A stretch of DNA of 17,793 nucleotides from CAUPWF01 sp964367685 (GTDB lineage Bacteria > Bacillota > Clostridia > Lachnospirales > Lachnospiraceae), in NCBI GenBank assembly GCA_964367685.1, contig CAYIYM010000039.1, forward strand, positions 1-17,793, given 5' to 3'. Below the pieces are notes generated by a model, which saw only the letters and a list, made by a program, of their open reading frames with translations, did not search any database and had not been told where the DNA came from. This document shows positions 8,406 through 15,392 of this stretch, piece by piece (position 1 is the stretch's first letter; every line of letters begins with the position of its first letter). The translations under genes and the position numbers were made by a program.

Positions 8406-9608
8406 TTAATCTACCAATGTTGGATTAAAATCTTCAACCCATGGCAATCCCCATTTATTTAACGCTTCCATGAATGGATCTGGATCAAATTCTTCAATGT
8501 TATATACACCTGGCTTCGTCCATGTTCCATCCATAATTAACATACCTCCAATCATAGCTGGTACACCTGTTGTATATGAAATCGCTTGACTTCCTACTTC
8601 CTTGTAGCATTCTTGGTGATCGCATACATTGTATACATAGTATGTCTTCTCAACTCCATCTTTTACACCTTTGAAAATACATCCAATATTTGTCTTACCA
8701 ACTGTTCTTGGTCCCAATGTAGCAGGGTCTGGCAATACTGCTGTTAAGAACTGAAGTGGTGTAATCATCTGACCTTGGAACTCGATTGGTTCGATTGAAG
8801 TCATTCCTACATTTTCCAACACAGTTAAGTGGTTGATATAACTTTGACCAAATGTCATAAAGAAACGGATTCTCTTGATTCCTGGGATATTAATTGCAAG
8901 ACTTTCAATTTCCTCATGGTGAAGCAAATACATATCTTTCTCCCCAATTTGTGGGAAGTTAAACTCTTTCTTGATTTCAAGCGGCTTTGTATGAACCCAA
9001 TCCCCATTCTCCCAGTAACTTCCGTCTGCTGTAATCTCACGAATGTTAATTTCTGGATTAAAATTTGTTGCAAATGGGTATCCATGATCTCCACCATTAG
9101 CATCTAATATATCAATGTAATGAATCTCATCAAAATAATGCTTTAATGCATATGCTGAGAATACACTTGTTACACCTGGATCAAATCCACTTCCAAGAAG
9201 CGCACAGATTCCAGCCTTCTCAAATTTCTCTCTGTAAGCCCACTGATACTTGTACTCAAATTTTGGATTGTCAAGTGGCTCATAATTTGCTGTATCTACA
9301 TAATGCGTCTTCGTCTCAAGGCAAGCATCCATAATTGTAAGATCTTGGTATGGAAGAGCTAAATTGATTACTACATCTGGCTTAAACCCATTAATTAATT
9401 CTACCAATTCTGGCACATTATCTGCATCCACTTGTGCTGTGTGAATGATTGTTTTTGTTGTTCCTTCTAGTTTCGCCTTGATTGCATCACACTTGCTTTT
9501 TGTTCTGCTCGCAATCATAATTTCTTCATATACTTCACTATTTTGGCAACACTTGTGAATTGTAACACTTGCTACTCCACCGCATCCAATTATTAACGCT
9601 TTTCCCAT
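8406..9608 (-). CDS. Carboxynorspermidine/carboxyspermidine dehydrogenase (saccharopine dehydrogenase family)
   Basis: The protein is 400 aa. An N-terminal Rossmann domain starts with KALIIGCGGVAS and has an NADP-type second strand (IMIASRTKSK). A conserved ALLGSGFDPGVTSVFSAYA segment follows, and a C-terminal substrate domain. This is the length and pattern of CASDH, which reductively condenses a diamine (putrescine or diaminopropane, or agmatine in a recently described variant) with aspartate semialdehyde to form the carboxy-polyamine used by the next enzyme. Plain saccharopine or lysine metabolism is unlikely, because the gene is paired with nspC inside a polyamine operon. The ATG at 9608 has an AGAGGAG binding site. 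It lies 82 nt after speB, a looser spacing than within the speD-speB block. Confidence 0.92.
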   Translation of the reverse strand: MGKALIIGCGGVASVTIHKCCQNSEVYEEIMIASRTKSKCDAIKAKLEGTTKTIIHTAQVDADNVPELVELINGFKPDVVINLALPYQDLTIMDACLETKTHYVDTANYEPLDNPKFEYKYQWAYREKFEKAGICALLGSGFDPGVTSVFSAYALKHYFDEIHYIDILDANGGDHGYPFATNFNPEINIREITADGSYWENGDWVHTKPLEIKKEFNFPQIGEKDMYLLHHEEIESLAINIPGIKRIRFFMTFGQSYINHLTVLENVGMTSIEPIEFQGQMITPLQFLTAVLPDPATLGPRTVGKTNIGCIFKGVKDGVEKTYYVYNVCDHQECYKEVGSQAISYTTGVPAMIGGMLIMDGTWTKPGVYNIEEFDPDPFMEALNKWGLPWVEDFNPTLVD

Positions 9609-9690
9609 TTTAATCTCCTCTTTCTTTCTTCATCTAATTCGGATATCTTTTACTTCGCTATCTATTTTTACTTCTATTTTACCTTGTTTT

Positions 9691-10536
9691 TTATTTTAGT
9701 GTTAATAAAATTTCTCTTACAATTTTACAAGCCACTGCTGTTGACACACCACTAGCATCATAGGATGGTGCTAATTCATTGATGTCACACCCCACTATGT
9801 TTAGCTTAGTCAATTGCTTCACCGCTTCTAGTAATTCCATGAAGGTAACTCCACCTGCTTCAGGTGTTCCTGTACCCGCGAAAATACTTGGATCCAACAC
9901 ATCTAAGTCCAATGTAAAATAAACTGGTTTGCCTTGTAACTTCTCTACTACTTTATCAAATCCATCTAAGTTAAATTTCTGCATCATAGTATGCGTTTTT
10001 GCAAATTCAAACTCGTATTTTTCTCCACTACGAATTCCAAATTGATAAATGCGATTATCTCCTATGATATCCCAGATACGCTTGATGACCGCAGAATGAG
10101 ATAATTGCTCTCCGAGATATTCTTCTCTTAGATCTGTATGCGCATCTAAATGAATCACATGTACATCAGGATATTTTTCCACCACTGCTTCGAAAGAGCC
10201 AAGGGTAATCAAATGCTCTCCACCTAACATAACAGGGGTTTTATCTGCTTCTAAGATTTCTCTGGTTGCTTCTTGTATCATATCGAGAACTCGTCTTGTA
10301 TTTCCAAATGGAAGATCAAGATCTCCAATATCGCAGATTTGCTTATCCACTAAATCTGTATCTTGATAAGGGGAATAAGTCTCTATCCCAAAAGATTCAT
10401 TGCGGATAGCCGCTGGACCAAATCTTGTTCCTGGTCGAAAAGATGTAGTCCCATCAAATGGTGCTCCAAACATTACTACATTCGCTTCATCAAACTCTCT
10501 ATCACATTCTAAAAATGTTTGTATATTCTTATTCAT
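9691..10536 (-). CDS. speB: Agmatinase-family ureohydrolase
   Basis: A manganese ureohydrolase that releases urea from agmatine to give putrescine, or from N1-aminopropylagmatine to give spermidine. Counted from ATG 10536 it is 281 aa. The metal ligands are present: H108 in GGEH, D131/H133/D135 in HLDAHTD, and D210/D212 in TLDLDVLDP. The start is uncertain: GTG 10548, TTG 10542, GTG 10539 and ATG 10536 are all in frame after one AAGGAG that lies inside the speE coding region. TTG 10542 has the best spacing and ATG 10536 is the most conventional codon. Either way the gene overlaps the end of speE (TAA at 10529-10531), pointing to translational coupling. The direct speE-speB link raises the option of an agmatine-based route. 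Confidence 0.92.
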   Translation of the reverse strand: MNKNIQTFLECDREFDEANVVMFGAPFDGTTSFRPGTRFGPAAIRNESFGIETYSPYQDTDLVDKQICDIGDLDLPFGNTRRVLDMIQEATREILEADKTPVMLGGEHLITLGSFEAVVEKYPDVHVIHLDAHTDLREEYLGEQLSHSAVIKRIWDIIGDNRIYQFGIRSGEKYEFEFAKTHTMMQKFNLDGFDKVVEKLQGKPVYFTLDLDVLDPSIFAGTGTPEAGGVTFMELLEAVKQLTKLNIVGCDINELAPSYDASGVSTAVACKIVREILLTLK

Positions 10537-11392
10537 CACCAATCTCACACTCCTTTAATATTTGCTCTACGTAAGTCGGAAGATAAAAAGATCCTTTGTG
10601 TAAATTCGTATTATAATACTTTGTTTCTATTTTAAGTTCCTTCCAGTCTTTTACTTTAATATCCTTTACTGGATGGTATTTCTTTGACGCAAATCCAAAT
10701 AACCAGTGACCTGATGGATAAGTTGGAATGTGAACTTGATAAACCCTACTTATTGGAAAGGATTTCACTATACGGTTATGAGCACGCTTCATTGCTATTG
10801 CATCATTTTCATAAAATGGACTTTCATGCTGATTTACCATAATTCCATCTTCTTTCAAAGCTTTATAGCAATTCCCATAGAATTCTTTTGTGAATAAGCC
10901 TTCTCCTGGACCAAATGGATCTGTAGAATCTACAATAATGATGTCGTATAAGTCTTCACATTTTCGCACGAACTTTAACCCATCTTGATAATAAATATGC
11001 ACTCTTGGTTCATCGAAACTACACGCTGTCTGCGGCAAAAATTCTTTGCACACCTCGACCACACGCTCATCTATTTCAACTAGGTCAATATGTTCCACAC
11101 TCTTATGTCTAACTAATTCGCGAATTACTCCGCCATCTCCAGCACCAATTACTAATACTCTCTTTGGATTTGGATGCGCTGCCATTGGAACATGAGTAAT
11201 CATTTCATGATAAATAAACTCATCTTTTTCTGTCAGCATCATATACCCATCTAAAGTAAGAAATCTTCCAAATTCAGGTGATTCAAATACGTCTATCCGC
11301 TGAAATTCACTTTGCTCACTGTGTAAATGTTTATCTACCTTAATTGATAACTTCACATTTTCAGTATGCTTTTCACTATACCAAAGTTCCAT
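10529..11392 (-). CDS. speE: Spermidine synthase-family aminopropyltransferase
   Basis: Transfers the aminopropyl group of decarboxylated SAM to an amine acceptor in the cytoplasm. Its 287 aa fit the family: a small N-terminal beta domain (about 1-55), then a Rossmann methyltransferase-like fold. Motifs are YHEM (61-64), the decarboxy-SAM loop GAGDGG (83-88), VEIDERVVEV (acidic ribose contact), and the acceptor-site D155/D158 in VDSTDPFGPGEGLF. The ATG at 11392 directly abuts the TAG stop of the speA-type gene (11393-11395), with no spacer. The acceptor, whether putrescine, agmatine or another diamine, cannot be fixed from motifs alone. Its partner SpeD, which makes decarboxy-SAM, heads the same operon. 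Confidence 0.93.
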   Translation of the reverse strand: MELWYSEKHTENVKLSIKVDKHLHSEQSEFQRIDVFESPEFGRFLTLDGYMMLTEKDEFIYHEMITHVPMAAHPNPKRVLVIGAGDGGVIRELVRHKSVEHIDLVEIDERVVEVCKEFLPQTACSFDEPRVHIYYQDGLKFVRKCEDLYDIIIVDSTDPFGPGEGLFTKEFYGNCYKALKEDGIMVNQHESPFYENDAIAMKRAHNRIVKSFPISRVYQVHIPTYPSGHWLFGFASKKYHPVKDIKVKDWKELKIETKYYNTNLHKGSFYLPTYVEQILKECEIGDE

Positions 11393-12862
11393 CTACTTCA
11401 CTCCCTTCACAACATTTAAGTGATTCACTTCCATGTCTTGAGTTCCTGTTAATGAGCAACCTTTTTCTTTTGCGTAGTTAATATAATCCACTACCGCTTT
11501 TGTGATGCGCTCCCCCGGTGCTAAAATCGGAATTCCTGGTGGATAACACATCGCGAATTCTCCACATACATACCCAATCGACTCCTCAATTGGCATACTT
11601 ATTTTCTCACTATAAAAAGCGACCTGTGGTGGAAGTACTACTTCCGGGTCAATATATTCACATTCCATTAGCGATATTTTAGTATTCTTATAATTACGTC
11701 TAATCTCAGATAAAGCTCCAATTAAACGTTCAATATTTTTATAACTATCTCCTACTGAAACATAGGAAAGGATATTTCCCAAATCTCCAAATTCAATCTG
11801 AATATCATACTCATCTCTCAATAGATCATAGACTTCTATTCCTGCTAATCCAAGCTCCAACGTGTTTACTGATAACTTCGTGGTATCAAAATCAAATACA
11901 CTATCACCATTTACTATTTCACTTCCATATGCATAGTAATCACCAATACGATTGATTTCCTCTCTTGCATAGGTAGTCATTGTCTCTACTTTTTCGAAGA
12001 TTGCTCTCCCATTTAGCGCCAAGTTTCTTCTCGATATATCTAGACTAGACATTAATAAGTAAGAAGCACTCGTTGTTTGCGTTAAGTTAATAATTTGTCT
12101 TACATAATCCCCGTTCATGCCCTCTCCACACAGTAAAATAGAGCTCTGTGTCAAGGATCCACCAGATTTATGCATACTTACTGATGCTAAGTCTGCTCCA
12201 GCTGCCATGGCTGAGATTGGTAAATTCTCTCCAAAATAAAAATGTGTTCCGTGTGCCTCATCTACTAATACCTTCATCCCCTTTTCATGAGCCATATCAG
12301 TAATAGATTTCAAGTCTGAACAAATTCCATAATAGGTAGGATTATTAATTAGGATGGCTTTGGCATCACTATGCATCTCCATTGCCGCCTTTACATCACT
12401 TACCTTCATTCCAAGAGATATTCCTAGTCGCTCATCCGTATCAGGATTAATATATACTGGAATTGCCCCACATAAAATCAATGAATTTATTACACTTCTG
12501 TGTACATTTCTTGGCAAAATAATTTTGTCATCTCTCTTTACCACAGACAAAATCATTGCTTGCACTGAGGAAGTGGTTCCTCCCACCATAAAAAATGCTT
12601 CTGCTGCACCAAATGCTTCTGCTGCCAATTCTTCTGCTTCTTTAATCACACTTACCGGATGTACTAAGTTATCCAATGGTTTCATTGAATTCACATCCAC
12701 TGATAAACATTTCTCTCCTAAGAAATTAGTAAGCTCTGGGCTTCCCTTTCCTCTTTTATGTCCTGGCACATCGAATGGTACAATACGCTCAGATTTAAAT
12801 GTATTCAAAGCTTCATATAATGGAGCCTTTTGTTGTCTTTCTCGTATTTCTTTGTTATCCAA
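11393..12862 (-). CDS. speA: Orn/Lys/Arg decarboxylase, short aspartate-aminotransferase-fold type (probable arginine decarboxylase)
   Basis: A PLP decarboxylase of 489 aa, the size of Bacillus SpeA, without the N-terminal wing domain of the large enterobacterial enzymes. PLP-site motifs are HRSVINSLIL, DEAHGTHF (D201, H204) and the Schiff-base lysine K232 in SVSMHKSGGSLTQSS. The C-terminal domain has the CYPPGIPILAPGE signature. Arginine decarboxylase (agmatine-forming) is favoured because an agmatinase follows in the operon; lysine or ornithine decarboxylase cannot be excluded by sequence alone. The start is TTG 12862, with a perfect AGGAGG 7 nt upstream. That binding site overlaps the TAG stop of speD, so translation is probably coupled. 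Confidence 0.92.
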   Translation of the reverse strand: MDNKEIRERQQKAPLYEALNTFKSERIVPFDVPGHKRGKGSPELTNFLGEKCLSVDVNSMKPLDNLVHPVSVIKEAEELAAEAFGAAEAFFMVGGTTSSVQAMILSVVKRDDKIILPRNVHRSVINSLILCGAIPVYINPDTDERLGISLGMKVSDVKAAMEMHSDAKAILINNPTYYGICSDLKSITDMAHEKGMKVLVDEAHGTHFYFGENLPISAMAAGADLASVSMHKSGGSLTQSSILLCGEGMNGDYVRQIINLTQTTSASYLLMSSLDISRRNLALNGRAIFEKVETMTTYAREEINRIGDYYAYGSEIVNGDSVFDFDTTKLSVNTLELGLAGIEVYDLLRDEYDIQIEFGDLGNILSYVSVGDSYKNIERLIGALSEIRRNYKNTKISLMECEYIDPEVVLPPQVAFYSEKISMPIEESIGYVCGEFAMCYPPGIPILAPGERITKAVVDYINYAKEKGCSLTGTQDMEVNHLNVVKGVK

Positions 12863-12873
12863 TTACTTTCCTC

Positions 12874-13626
12874 CTAGAAAACATTCATGCCGTTAAATAT
12901 TTCAATCATCTCACGTCTGATATTTTCCGTAATATTTAATCTTGTACGCGGAGCTAATTCATATACATCTGCATTAAATAAATAATTTTGTAAATCCAAT
13001 TCTTTTACTAACATTTTTGTATGGAAAATATTATTCTGATACATATTTACATCAATTGCATCATATTTTTCCAATGTTTTTTCATCTATATAGTCTTGAA
13101 TGGAAGTAATTTTGTGATCCATATATAACTTCTCTCCATTCACATCTCTCGTAAATCCTCTTACTTTGTAATCAAGCGTGATAATATCCGAATCAAAACT
13201 TGCCAACAAGAAATCCAGTGTAGAAAGAGGTGTGATTTTTCCGCATGTAGCAACATCAATGTCTACCCTGAATGTCGCAATAGAAGTTTCTGGATGGTAT
13301 TCAGGATAAGTGTGCACGGTTACATGACTTTTATCCAAATGACCTACTACCGTATCGCCACTTCTATGTTGAATCATTCTTTCTTCAGCAATAAGGAACG
13401 TCACACTTGCACCCTGCGGATCATAATCTTGTTTTGATACATTTAAAACAGTTGCACCTATCATTTCTGTCAATGTGTATAGAATATTTGTTAGACGCTC
13501 TGAGTTATATTGCTCATCAATATACGCAATATAATCTTTTTGTTCTCTTTCTGTCTTAGCATAACAAACATCATAAATATTGAAGCTAAGCGATTTTGTC
13601 AAATTATTAAATCCATAAAGTTGCAT
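12874..13626 (-). CDS. speD: S-adenosylmethionine decarboxylase proenzyme, E. coli-type
   Basis: A pyruvoyl enzyme that makes decarboxylated SAM for SpeE. It is 250 aa, close to E. coli SpeD (264 aa) rather than the small Bacillus/Thermotoga type (about 120-130 aa). The self-cleavage site is K99-S100 in GHLDKSHVTVHTYPE; cleavage at the serine yields the pyruvoyl alpha chain. The conserved cysteine is C128 in DIDVATCGKITPL. The ATG at 13626 is preceded by GTGAGG. It is the first gene of the polyamine operon and lies downstream of a long structured leader with a terminator-like hairpin 49 nt before the start codon. Expression may therefore depend on read-through. Confidence 0.94.
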   Translation of the reverse strand: MQLYGFNNLTKSLSFNIYDVCYAKTEREQKDYIAYIDEQYNSERLTNILYTLTEMIGATVLNVSKQDYDPQGASVTFLIAEERMIQHRSGDTVVGHLDKSHVTVHTYPEYHPETSIATFRVDIDVATCGKITPLSTLDFLLASFDSDIITLDYKVRGFTRDVNGEKLYMDHKITSIQDYIDEKTLEKYDAIDVNMYQNNIFHTKMLVKELDLQNYLFNADVYELAPRTRLNITENIRREMIEIFNGMNVF

Positions 13627-13669
13627 GGTTGTTCCTCACTCTCATCTTAATTATTATATCTTATACATT

Positions 13670-14046
13670 CAAAAAGGACGCATTGTAACACAATGCATCC
13701 TGTTAAGTCAATTTATTATCGGAAACTAGATTAGAAATGATATTCGTCTATAAATAAGCCTTTGCCTACTTCTTCTATCACTTTAAATCATCTAGCTTTC
13801 GCTTCAATTTTAAGAGTTTATATAGCAAGAACTACTTTTACCACTCAGATTGACCGTTTCACAAGCTGTGCATATGTACACAATTTTTGGTTTATAAAGT
13901 AACCAACTTATAAAATTTGCGCTTTTAACGCAATCAACATCACAATTCCATGACTGTGATCGGCAGTTGACCCGGCTGTCCGTATGGCCTTAGCTTAAAT
14001 TCTATCATTCAAGCGGTCAAGTAGTTCAACTGATATATTGAACCAT
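13670..14046 (-). ncRNA. Putative structured RNA or 5' leader of the polyamine operon
   Basis: About 375 nt with no credible ORF on either strand, between a good promoter and a terminator-like hairpin, upstream of speD. Visible pairings on the minus strand are: GGTTCAA/TTGAACT (14038-14044 with 14023-14029); an 8-bp hairpin (13993-14014); ATCACA/TGTGAT (13939-13960); TTGCG/CGCAA (13917-13933); TTGGTT/AACCAA (13887-13906); a long-range 7-bp pairing of 14014-14020 with 13850-13856; and a two-part stem of about 18 bp between 13722-13742 and 13776-13800. I do not recognise the SAM, T-box, guanidine, cobalamin, tmRNA, RNase P or SRP signatures. It could be an independent small RNA or a cis-regulator; the second is favoured because no good separate speD promoter is seen. 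Confidence 0.55.
13675..13701 (-). terminator. Terminator-like hairpin just upstream of speD
   Basis: AGGATGCATTGT (13690-13701 on the minus strand) pairs with ACAATGCGTCCT (13675-13686), a 12-bp stem with one mismatch and a 3-nt loop. TTTTTG follows. It lies 49 nt before the speD ATG, in the position expected of an attenuator. I found no clear antiterminator strand upstream. Confidence 0.75.
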
Positions 14047-14050
14047 AGGG

Positions 14051-14080
14051 ATAATACCATATTATATAGGTATTTGTCAA
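14051..14080 (-). promoter_or_regulatory. Promoter of the polyamine operon leader
   Basis: A perfect -35 TTGACA (14075-14080, minus strand) is followed after 18 nt by -10 TATTAT (14051-14056). Transcription should begin near 14044-14046, giving a leader of about 420 nt to the speD ATG. A second -10-like TATAAT at 13652-13657 nearer speD has no matching -35. Confidence 0.7.
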
Positions 14081-14138
14081 TGATTTTCAGTCTTCTTGAC
14101 AGCGTAATCTTCTTCCTCCTCTATATTCCGCTATATCT

Positions 14139-14612
14139 TTATCTATATTTTCTAAGTAGTAACTGAATGACTATGCCTGTGCATATAAACCCCCCTATCC
14201 CAAATTTCCCTTGTCGACCAATCCCTTTTGCCACTACTAAATAAACACTATAAATACCTGCCAAAATAAATCCAATTCCAATTGCATATATATTTCTTTC
14301 ATAACCTAAAATAAATCCACTTATAGCAACTAATTTGACATCCCCCATCCCGAAGGCTTTCTTGTATTTTGCATTAATAAGCAACATGGGTAAGCTCATA
14401 GAAATCATACCCACAATTCTATTCGTTAGCAATAATCCCTTATCTAGATTAAGTAAATAAAATAATATTGCACCCCAAAATAAAAACCGCAAATTTCGAT
14501 TAGAAATAATGTGTCTTTTTGCATCTTCTATTCCTATAAAAAGCAAAACAATAATTACAAAAATAGATTCTAGTACTGAGATATATGAAAAGCATAATTT
14601 TGGAATATTCAA
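14139..14612 (-). CDS. Minimal prepilin peptidase (peptidase A24 family)
   Basis: A small integral membrane aspartic peptidase of 157 aa, with five or six hydrophobic segments (first at about 12-28). The two catalytic aspartates of family A24 are present: D30 in GIEDAKRH and D91 in FGMGDVKL. Such enzymes cleave the leader of type IV pilin-like or Tad/competence pseudopilin precursors. The N-terminal methylation domain of full-length PilD is absent, as in CpaA/TadV-type proteins. No pilin or assembly gene lies in the window, so the substrates must be encoded elsewhere. The start is TTG 14612, with an excellent AAGGAGG 4 nt upstream and no nearby in-frame ATG. Transcription runs toward the polyamine leader with no clear terminator between. 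Confidence 0.85.
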   Translation of the reverse strand: MNIPKLCFSYISVLESIFVIIVLLFIGIEDAKRHIISNRNLRFLFWGAILFYLLNLDKGLLLTNRIVGMISMSLPMLLINAKYKKAFGMGDVKLVAISGFILGYERNIYAIGIGFILAGIYSVYLVVAKGIGRQGKFGIGGFICTGIVIQLLLRKYR

Positions 14613-14773
14613 GGGACCTCCTTAAGAATTTAGTTAAGTGTCCTTTTGTTATAGCACGTTCCTCTCCTAATTTCTATTATATAAAACACAATTTTTCTAA
14701 TTTATTCTTTATATTTCTTTTTTTTTGACATATACTTATATTTAACTACCAACATATCAGAGGAGGAACATTC
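14613..14773. other. Divergent intergenic region
   Basis: 161 bp between the prepilin peptidase (leftward) and the nitroreductase (rightward). A TTGACA at 14725-14730 could be the -35 of the rightward gene, but no good -10 sits 16-18 nt further on. A TATAAT on the minus strand (14680s) is a possible -10 for the peptidase gene, without a clear -35. A T-rich run (about 14708-14726) precedes the TTGACA. Confidence 0.35.
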
Positions 14774-15328
14774 ATGACAGGAATTGATATCATCAAAGAA
14801 AGACGTAGCACCCGTAAGTACAAACCAGAAATCGTTAAGAAAGAAGATGTAATCGAACTACTAGAAGCCGCACGTCACGCACAATCTTGGGCAAATTATC
14901 AAATAGCAAGATACACTATTGTAACGAACCCCGAGAAAATCGAACGCCTTATGTCTGATGCTGTAAAAGATTTTGTATATAATGTAAAGACATTAAAATA
15001 TGCCAAAAATGTTGTTGTCCTAAGTTTTGTAAAAGGAAAAAGCGGAAAGTTTGACGTAAACTCCAGTGATTATGTAACAAGCAAAGCCGAAAATGTGTGG
15101 GAAGTTTTCGATGCTGGTATTGCTTGTCAAACATTTTGTTTAGCCGCACAATCACTTAATATTGGAACTTGTGTTATGGGCGTAATCGACGATGAAAAGA
15201 TTGCTGAAATCGTAGAGCTTCCAGATAATGAAACAGTGGCCGCACTCATCACATTCGGATATCCAGATGAAGTCCCTAAAATTACACCTCGTAAATCTGT
15301 CGATGAGATTTGTCGATTTGTAGAATAA
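14774..15328 (+). CDS. Nitroreductase-family flavoprotein
   Basis: A 184-aa FMN-binding oxidoreductase of the nitroreductase fold, which works as a dimer in the cytoplasm using NAD(P)H. The N-terminal FMN phosphate motif is KERRSTRKY (about 8-16). The AARHAQSWANYQ segment matches the usual (A)PSxxNxQPW region. A central AGIACQTFCLAAQSLNIGTCVMG helix and a C-terminal FGYPDE/PRKSVDE stretch are typical of the smaller clostridial members. The ATG at 14774 has a GAGGAGG site at 14760-14766. It stands alone, between a divergent peptidase gene and a convergent AraC gene, and is closed by a shared terminator. The physiological substrate cannot be inferred. Confidence 0.9.
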   Translation: MTGIDIIKERRSTRKYKPEIVKKEDVIELLEAARHAQSWANYQIARYTIVTNPEKIERLMSDAVKDFVYNVKTLKYAKNVVVLSFVKGKSGKFDVNSSDYVTSKAENVWEVFDAGIACQTFCLAAQSLNIGTCVMGVIDDEKIAEIVELPDNETVAALITFGYPDEVPKITPRKSVDEICRFVE

Positions 15329-15337
15329 ACAGAATTG

Positions 15338-15382
15338 AAAAAAGATGGTATCACCTATTATTGTGAGAATACCATCTTTTTT
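15338..15382. terminator. Bidirectional terminator after the nitroreductase gene
   Basis: AAAAAAGATGGTAT (15338-15351) pairs perfectly with ATACCATCTTTTTT (15369-15382), with extra inner pairing TCAC/GTGA. It gives a T-run in both directions and separates the nitroreductase gene from the converging AraC gene. Confidence 0.9.
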
Positions 15383-15392
15383 TGAGCTTTTA

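Noticed and set aside
8406..9608. Lysine-biosynthesis saccharopine dehydrogenase
   Set aside because: Family is shared, but pairing with nspC in a polyamine operon supports the carboxy(nor)spermidine enzyme.
12354..12896. 180-codon rightward ORF opposite the speA-type gene
   Set aside because: Antisense shadow of a clearly coding gene; Ser/Leu-rich low-information translation and no start signals.
13940..14008. 22-codon ATG ORF in the polyamine leader as a leader peptide
   Set aside because: No ribosome binding site and it lies across predicted stems; no run of Arg, Met or other regulatory codons.
13670..14046. Known classes for the leader: SAM-I, T-box, guanidine-I, tmRNA, RNase P, SRP RNA, 6S
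   Set aside because: The hallmark conserved motifs of each class were looked for by eye and not seen; a covariance-model search is still needed.
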